A stretch of 64,000 nt of DNA from assembly GCA_037976565.1 (NCBI GenBank), contig CP137680.1, positions 21,253,807-21,317,806 of the forward strand, given 5' to 3'. Positions 57,273 to 64,000 of the stretch are shown one piece after another (the stretch's first letter is position 1; every line of letters starts with the position of its first letter). The translations under genes and the position numbers were made by a program. Under the pieces are notes generated by a model that had not been told where the DNA came from, made no database searches, and worked only from the letters and a program-made list of their open reading frames with translations. Source of the stretch: Mesocentrotus franciscanus. Its lineage: Eukaryota > Echinodermata > Echinoidea > Camarodonta > Strongylocentrotidae.

Positions 57273-57517
57273 AAGATTTCTAGACAGGAAACAATGTTCG
57301 AAAAAGGTGATAAAAAAAAAACCCTGGTCACAATCCTTGTTCATCATCCGACAAGAGACCCATGGAAACACAATTGTAAAAACTTTCTAAATATCAACTC
57401 AAGTGCAATTTCACTACCCTTTTGTATGACCTACAGAAGCCGCGTTCATATTATGTAATATGCTGCTGTAAGTTTTGCACATCTCAAAAGGGACTGGACA
57501 AGGCTGAAATGGCTTAA

Positions 57518-58097
57518 AGATAAAGACCAGTTCTGGTCATGCGATTGCATTGTGAAAGAAATGTTGTGAAATCGATCAGAAAAGGTTGATCATCTAGCAT
57601 ATAAGTATTGGTGTGTACTGCAAGGTTCTGGAATCATCAAAATGATAAGAAATTTGGCCCAGTCTTGGTAAAGTTACAAGCACTGTACACAGAAAGATGT
57701 ATATGGGACTATGCGACCACGTGCGCGATATCTATTTGGTCCCAATAGATATAATAATTTACCAAATACAGTCAAACCTGCTTTAGTGACCACCTGTCTA
57801 CAAAGACCACCTGTCTACAAAGGCCACATTTTTTGTTTCCCTTGAAAATGGTTTCTCATTGAAACATGTACTAAAGGAACCTGTCTACAAAGACCACCTG
57901 TCTACAGAGACCACTTTTTGTGTTTCCATTGGGCGGTCGCTATAGACAGGTTTGACTGTATATCAATTAGTAGGCGGTTTCCCGGCAAAATTTGTATCAT
58001 CACGTATTAGTCAAAACATATTCTTTCACATGATTGGTAATGAGAGCTTCCATTTCATTTTTTGAGAGAGGGGCATTTCCAAAACTGGTCTTTACCT
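57518..58097. mobile_element. TTAA-flanked MITE, family C, copy 2, with nested element
   Basis: TTAA at 57514-57517 and 58098-58101, left end AGATAAAGACCAGTTCTGGT, right end ACTGGTCTTTACCT. Closely matches 3421-3822 except for a 190-bp insertion. Confidence 0.88.
57769..57958. mobile_element. TA-flanked MITE, CAGTCAAACCTG termini, nested
   Basis: Starts CAGTCAAACCTGCTTTAG and ends ATAGACAGGTTTGACTG, with TA duplicated (57767-57768, 57959-57960). The undisturbed sequence CCAAATATATCAAT is present in the sister copy near 3669. Inside, GACCACCTGTCTACAAAG is repeated. CAGT...ACTG ends with TA duplication fit Tc1/mariner. Confidence 0.92.
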
Positions 58098-58101
58098 TTA
58101 A

Positions 58102-58569
58102 CATTGATATTTTGAAAGTCTTTATGATCGTGGTTAGAGTAGGCCTTTGCCAAAAATGTTTAATTTCTGTCAAACTTCTACCTCATAAATCCCACCAAGG
58201 TCAAATGATGTAGGGCGACATGCACCTTATAGAGATCAAAACAACCTTGATCTTAGCTTCTCCAGAAAGATGTAAGAGGTCTTTCAATCCCAAGGCTCTC
58301 TCTCTCTCTACCTTTCCTTTTTCTTTGCGCTTCGCCGATGATGCCAGGTAATGTGACAGAAATTGACGAGTAACGTCTGCCCGAGGTTATGTACCTCGTC
58401 CATGTTCTTGCCGCTTTGCTGGATTCACAACTTTATACTAATTTTCTTACGAGGGACGATGGATTGCGGTATTTGTTACCAGAAAGAAATTCAATGGACC
58501 TCGATCCATTCCTTCATGATCAAAGGATGAATAAAGCAAAAATTGAATTTGTCTAATTCATGTGTTCTC
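58102..58569. other. No supported gene
   Basis: Less AT-rich than average in places (TCTGCCCGAGGTTATGTACC near 58377), no motif-bearing frame. Confidence 0.4.
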
Positions 58570-58573
58570 TTAA

Positions 58574-58931
58574 AGGCATCGTTTAACAATGTTAAATCTG
58601 AGATGCACGGCCCTACGTGTTTTCAGTGTCTGTGATATGCTGTATAATATTGAAGCCCTAAAAAATTTGCGCTTCAAAATGATCAAGAAGTGCCTCAAAA
58701 AAGTAAAAATCTTTGAGTGACCGGTTTTACCATACTCGTTTTCCCCAATAGACTGTAGTGTTATGAAAACCGTTTCGATTTCCAATCATAAATATCTTGA
58801 TAATCAGACAGGCGACCGGCTTGTAAAAGTCATGGGGTTCCTGACTGACCTAAAGGTTTATAAATATCATTGCATCATGAGCTAAATCCAGGATTTTGTT
58901 TCAGAATCTGAGACAAAGTTGCCCAATCCCT
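58574..58931 (-). mobile_element. TTAA-flanked MITE, family A, copy 4
   Basis: TTAA at 58570-58573 and 58932-58935. Starts AGGCATCGTTTAACAATG and ends GTTGCCCAATCCCT. It contains most of the middle portion with a short deletion around AACCGTTTCGATTTCC. Confidence 0.85.
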
Positions 58932-58935
58932 TTAA

Positions 58936-59842
58936 ACTTTCTTTCTCGATTTTGTATTTGTCTCCCTTTTTGTTGTTTCTATGTTTGTTTCTTCATATTT
59001 TAAGTAGCTCTAAAGTGTATTATATCATGATTTCTATCCATTTTTCCTATGGTTGTATCATCCTGCCTTCTACACTGTTACCCCCTTCCCCTTCAATTTT
59101 TTCTTCTTCAATGTTTCCATCTTTATTCCACTGAATTTGAGTAAAGCACTTTGTGAAATATTTTGGTATCCTCTTCCTGGAAAAGCTGAATGAATGGTAC
59201 AATTGATTATGACTAATGAACAAGTACATCAATATATTGATGTCTCCCTTGTTTAGTATAGGGAATACTGAAGCCATGGTGTCTTCTACAGAGTTGCTAT
59301 ACCGGGTATATGAAAACGTTATTTATTCACGAAAAGGGGTTTAAATTGCAGCTTTGCGTGGCTCACTCCATGATCTTCCACACTTATCCTCTGGAGACGT
59401 CGCACGACACTGCTCTAGAATCAACCAAATATGCATCTGACATTTTGAATTTGAAAAGGACTGTAAGAAACCATGTCAAATAATGGATTGTTGGGAGTTA
59501 TGAAAAGTCGGAGAGTGTGGCCCAAACACGTGGATCAATGTGTGCAGCGTTTTGTAATGGTTAGGATAGGAGCTATATCAAATACCTTGTGGATTGGATT
59601 GGGTTGTAACATTTTTATCTTTGTCTCTTTTAAAACTACTCTCTGTATATGTTTGAGGAATGCTCATGCAATAACAAATCTCAAAATAAATAATTAAATA
59701 AATTACAATTATTTGCAACCTTTCTTTGAGGAATGTAGTTCAGTGTACATTTATCCTAGTTGTATAGACATTTAAAAAGAGCAGGGTCTTTAATAGTGCC
59801 TCTTCCCTCAAAAAAACAAAATACCCCAGTACCAAAGTGCTC
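58936..59842. other. No supported gene
   Basis: AT-rich; pyrimidine-rich part at 59065-59130; no coding motif. Confidence 0.4.
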
Positions 59843-59846
59843 TTAA

Positions 59847-59942
59847 AGGTACTATGTCCCATTTGCAGGCCAAAAAAATTAAAAGGTTAAATTCCAACGG
59901 CTTTGAAGGATAATACTAATTTAGAACTTCCCTAAAAAAAAG
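59847..59942 (+). mobile_element. TTAA-flanked MITE, family B, truncated copy 6
   Basis: AGGTACTATGTCCCATTTGC after TTAA (59843-59846), continuing TTAAATTCCAACGGC to ACTTCCCTAAAAAAAAG, where it breaks off into a different repeat. Confidence 0.8.
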
Positions 59943-60070
59943 TAAAGCTTACATCTAAAAGTATTCAGCAAAGGCCCTAATTCCACCAGTCCACCTTTCA
60001 TTCTTGATTCACGAAAAACACAAAAAATATCAAATTTACAAGGGGTATGAATAATTTAATTGTTAACTCT
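59943..60070. repeat. Dispersed repeat, copy 2 of 2
   Basis: TAAAGCTTACAT, CCAGTCCACCTTTCATTC and AAATTTACAAGGGGTATGAA as at 25231-25380. It directly abuts the truncated family B copy, so it may have inserted there. Confidence 0.6.
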
Positions 60071-60286
60071 ACGTGTACAGTATGTTGTTATTTCAAATGC
60101 TGGCGTAAGATGTGTCAAAGTGCTCGTTTGTTAATTGTTCTGATAGGCGAGCATGTAGAAGTGTTTAGAGGGAATTTAATCGCATTAAAGGTTTCATATA
60201 TTAAAATTGTCTGATAGCATAAATTAAAATGTAATGAGTTCATTATCTGTTGAGAGCCAGAAGGGTGTTAACTCATTTGCTTTTGA

Positions 60287-60578
60287 TAATGATAATAATC
60301 ACCTGGATTTATATAGCGGTCATCAGATTCATTCACGCACAATGTGCACCATCTCCACTCCCTTGGGAGTATTCCTACCATATGGCCACCGTGAGGGCAT
60401 AGGCAATTACTAACAAAATTGCTTTCGTCATCCTACCAGGTCCCCATTTCTCTCTTGGGTATTGAGTGGCAAATGTAGATTAATGCTTTGCCAGAGGACA
60501 TTAGTGCCGTGTCGGGGATGGAACCCACAACCTTTGAATTTCAAGGCAAGTGCTTAAACCACTCGACTACGACACTTT
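60287..60578 (-). repeat. tRNA-derived SINE, 16-kb family, minus strand
   Basis: On the minus strand: head GTGTCGTAGTCGAGTGGTTT (A box) and GTTCCATCCCC (degenerate B box), body ATTTGCCACTCAATACC, GGGAGTGGAGATGGTGCAC and a TATATAAATCCAGGTGATTA tail ending in (ATT)n. It matches 16269-16600 throughout. Confidence 0.82.
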
Positions 60579-62488
60579 TACACAGAGGTAGCATCCTTCT
60601 GGCTCTCAATAGACAAAACAATAAATTTGGGCTCTTTATTCATATTCAGTCTGAAAGTCTTCATTTTTCCCTTCACCAAAAAACTGCTGCGCTTTTCAAA
60701 CTAATCCTACCTATCTGCCAATGACTCCTAATGGAACTAGGAACTATTTCTTTGTCCTGAAATATTACAAAAGAAAAAAAATGTACAAAAAATACTATTG
60801 CATGAATTAATACCATTTTTATTTCAACAATATATATGTCAGTTCCCATTCATTAAAATTGAAGCTTTACTGAGATTCTGAGCAAAGATTGCTTTCATTT
60901 TCCTTTTTTACCGTGTGCCTTAAAAAAAAATCTGCATAGATCAGCATATATATGGAACCATAATACCACCATTAAGAAAAAACAATCCAACAATTCTGTG
61001 CTTTACATATTTTACAATATCATAACACACTTATAAATAAGTACACATAGGACCTTTATTGCTACCTTTTTCATCCTTACTTGTCATACATTTATTACAC
61101 AGCAACAACTCCCCACACACACACCCACACACAACATACATGCATTAACCTTAATATGGGAAACTTATCTGTGTGGGAAAAAAACATTCCTTTTAACAGT
61201 CTAAAATTTAAAACTCCTTCATACAGGGATAGAGAAATAAAAGACATTCAGTCTATAATAGATGGCCACTATAGACAGTTTCTACAACACATTTCTTACA
61301 TAAAATGTAAGGCTAATTTACCTCCCCTCCCTGCAATTTTTTTATTTTTTATTCTTCCCTAAATTTCAACCAAAGACAATATTACGGACTAAATTTCCCC
61401 TGCATCTACAGTATATATCTAATATTTCATTGCAAAAATAATTGTATTAAATATCTTTATTTGTGGGGAGTTACTTGACAACCCTAAATGATTATCCTCC
61501 CAATCGACAGACCTTAATTCCCTTACCTCAAACTCTAATAGCTATTAATACATTCAGCCATATAAACCTTTAAACATGCACCCACTCTACATGTCCACAC
61601 GCTTGTGAGATTCACTCTTATGTCTGGCTAATTGTATTCATGTGAAATTTCATCACTTTAATGAAATTATAGTACATTAAGGCCCTACTTGTACCACCAT
61701 GAGCCTATCTCATGCTAGTGCATGTATATTGTACGTGTATAGTGTACGTGTATAGTATAATAACAATGTGGCGGCATATTTTAACATTCTTGGTGTTCGT
61801 GGCTTGGCAAGACCGATGATGTCTTTTGCGTTTGCTAGGAATCGTTTATCTAATAACGGCCATAATTAGGGGCTATAATTTGTTGATGTACCTAGCACGA
61901 CATCCCCCTTTTGCATCATGGTTTGTGCCGTTAATCGACAAAGCTCTCCTCAGGTTGCTACGGGTTACCAAAGAGAGCTGGCTGAAGGCAGATAATAGGC
62001 CTATTGTCATGAAGTAGTTTCCCAGCAGTGCATGAGAGAAATGGGGTTCCTTCCCTGACATATCGCTTCTTTTAAGGATAAAAGATGTTTGACCTTTCAA
62101 AAAACTGTTATACCCACTCGTTAACACTGCACTAATTTCTTTCCGTTACCATTTATTCTGCATCGCATTTCAATTGGTACCTTCTTGAATAGGCCTCATT
62201 GACCAGTTATCAGTTTTATTTTGTAAAAAAAAATGGTTGGAATACATCTTAACAAACCAAATAGGCAATGAAAGAAAAAAGAAGCATTTTGCATTTGAAG
62301 AAGGTGCTTGGCAGAAGGGCATGAAGGATTGCTCAGCTATTCTTTGTACATTTCAAGATGTACATTTATAGAAGATGTACTATTTTAAAAGGTTAAATCT
62401 TTATTTTTTAATGTTATCTACACAATAGATTTTTCTCTCTGAACATTTCCTATTTAAAAAAATGGTTAATAGTGAGAGGCTTAACTTT
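60579..62488. other. No supported gene
   Basis: AT-rich; a CACACACACCCACACACA stretch at about 61116-61134; a 93-codon frame at 61081-61362 contains NSLKFKTPSYRDREIKDIQ, which has a protein-like look but no recognised family. Confidence 0.35.
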
Positions 62489-63043
62489 CTTTATATATTA
62501 CATCTAGGTCAATTCATACTAAATCTAAAGAAATTAAATTTTTTACACAAAGTCTTGTTGGATACAACAATTTTGTCAATCCAGGTTCTGATCTTGAACA
62601 AAATGAAGGCATAGAATTAGGAAACAAATACACTAAAGGGATAGGAACATTTATGAGCAAAAATGCAGGAAACTGGACAAAAGAAATTGAATTACAAATC
62701 ACATTGTTTGATAACCTATTTTTAGTAATTTTCATTCCCGTCATCATTACAAAGATTTCTATTGATTTCACATTTGAAATATTGTGTGAAACCCTTGATT
62801 CCAATAATTTCCTCAAATTGGATTTAACATTGATATTACTAAAATACCACGCAAGTTGTTTTGGTTTAAGAAAGGGCTCCTCGAAGTCCAGATTACAGTC
62901 CATATCCGGACAGCAGGACCTTGCAATCTGGACTGCCTGGGAGGCTCTGCTTTTCTTCTTAAACCCCAAAAGGGCCGGGAGCAGAATCCACCCCTCTCCC
63001 ACCAAATTTATAAAAATAATGTCTATGGTCAGCAACTCATGAC
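62489..63043 (+). CDS. Open frame of about 184 codons, unknown
   Basis: The longest non-repetitive open frame I see in the window; it runs from just after a TAA to TGA at 63041-63043. It contains SLVGYNNFVNPGSDLEQNEG and ELGNKYTKGIGTFMSKNAGN, then a hydrophobic stretch, then FGLRKGSSKSRLQSISGQQD and AWEALLFFLNPKRAGSR. The first ATG is at 62653, well inside, but a TATTACATCTAG just before 62509 could act as an acceptor. The minus strand is open over nearly the same span (62514-63035, 173 codons), so at most one is real. I recognise neither. A pseudogene, a transposon fragment or chance all remain possible. Confidence 0.25.
62859..62972. repeat. Imperfect hairpin inside the open frame
   Basis: TTTTGGTTTAAGAA, CTCC and GTCCAGATTACA at the left pair with TGCAATCTGGAC, GGGAG and TTCTTAAACCCCAAAA at the right, giving stems of about 45 bases per arm with bulges. 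It may be a small fold-back repeat or a structured RNA. Confidence 0.45.
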
Positions 63044-63544
63044 ATGACTGTATTGTCTATGAACAGAGAGGGGGCTAGACAATATGAAGCTGACTTTGAA
63101 CTTGTATCATCCAGAGAAATAGGGTGAACGCCAGTATTTGCCCTTGAAGCTTTAGTGTACATGTATTTGCTTGTGAAAATTGGGCATGGAAATGCATGTA
63201 TGTAAATGTGTATAGCTCCCTCAGTACATTTTTCTTTTAAATATTCATAAAGTGGGCTCCCAGCACCTCTTTCTTTTGAATTTGTGGGTATTGGATTTTG
63301 TAGTGTCTTACTAAATATGACTTCTCTCTCAATTTCTGCAAAAGAAATATATAGAGTCTCTTATTGCTTTGTGGATTGAATTAGATTTAGTACCTATGAA
63401 TCTGATGATTCCTCCCTTCCGCAACCATATCTGTCTTTCTCTTGCCATACTTTATTCATTATGTGTTGCTGGTTTTGTAACTCGGCATGCACCAATAGGT
63501 TTAAGTATTGAAATTTGCCACTTGACGGTTGATTATTGATTATT
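63044..63544. other. No supported gene
   Basis: AT-rich, no coding motif. Confidence 0.4.
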
Positions 63545-63602
63545 GTTTTACCTGACTGCTAAGAAAGCATGTATATGCCTGTAAGTAAGCAACCAGAGGA
63601 GC
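63545..63602 (-). repeat. SINE tail fragment (27-kb family)
   Basis: TTTTACCTGACTGCTAAGAA and GTAAGTAAGCAACCAGAGGA match the tail at 55672-55719. The rest of the SINE is missing. Confidence 0.7.
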
Positions 63603-64000
63603 TACGAAACTAATACCCCTTTCATAGTGCTTCTATCAGAGTCACACCCATGAAAATACCGATCAAATTTTCCTCATGTAAACAAAGGTGAAACCACCGC
63701 TTTCCCTGCTGTCCTTTTCATACTGCGGGTGAAATTCACTCGCCGTGGCGAGCCCTTGCCGGAAGTGCAGAATTCTTGCGCAATTATTAAGCCTGCGCCC
63801 CATCTACCGTAGCTAGCATGCAGCATGTTCAACAAAAAGTCAACAAACACAGCTGGTTACGATAATGCGCGCGTACACTGCAACCTTTGACCATTTTCAT
63901 CGGTCTTTTAATCAGTGTTTTCTCCCGAACGCATTCACAGTGGCTGTTTCATCGGTGTCACACCGATAGAAAGAGAATTTTTCTTGCTCTTGAGCAGGAG
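63603..64000. other. Unassigned, more CpG-bearing end of window
   Basis: Contains TCGGTGTCACACCGATAGAA near 63952 and GAGTCACACCC near 63640, which may be parts of an inverted-repeat element extending past the window. No coding motif. Confidence 0.35.

Overview
This window reads as nuclear DNA from a eukaryote with large introns. It is AT-rich, contains no long protein-coding frame apart from low-complexity ones, and is packed with short non-autonomous DNA transposons (MITEs), tRNA-derived SINEs, decayed LINE fragments and microsatellites. The style (many TTAA-flanked MITEs, frequent ACATGTA-type palindromes, AGGCCTA words, SINEs ending in short simple repeats) suggests a marine invertebrate, and from memory most resembles sea urchin genomes. 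That taxonomic call is an inference and was not tested.

Likely genic content is sparse and on the + strand. Three short exons at 39867-39956, 51394-51497 and 52733-52842 have good splice signals, stay open in one reading frame and are mutually phase-compatible (0-0, 0-2, 2-1). A fourth at 55050 continues the phase. An isolated exon-like block at 8032-8114 also has good splice sites but does not join directly to the next exon in phase, so it needs an unseen exon between them or belongs to another transcript. I do not recognise the protein. On this reading most of the window is intron. No promoter, first exon or poly(A) site could be assigned.

Layout: 1-960 pyrimidine-rich minisatellite and TCA-rich DNA; 1-5 kb palindromic MITE, LINE remnant and TTAA elements; 8 kb candidate exon; 10.8-14 kb palindromic and nested MITEs, including a twin insertion; 15.5-20 kb SINE and four MITEs; 20.6-23 kb chain of TTAA elements; 24-27 kb further MITEs; 27.7 kb SINE; 30-34.8 kb MITE cluster; 36.5-37.1 and 43.4-43.8 kb purine-rich arrays; 38-39.7 kb hAT-like element, 27-bp tandem array and MITE; 39.9-55.2 kb candidate exons interleaved with MITEs, with a dense TTAA-element chain at 46.9-49.6 kb; 55.7-63.6 kb SINEs, a LINE 3' end, TTAA elements and a 184-codon open frame of unknown nature.

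The most interesting structure is how the mobile elements are arranged. TTAA-flanked MITEs repeatedly sit end to end sharing a single TTAA. Several insertions into other elements can be dated relatively because an uninterrupted sister copy is in the same window. I found no CRISPR array, operon, prokaryotic gene cluster or recognisable novel enzymatic system.
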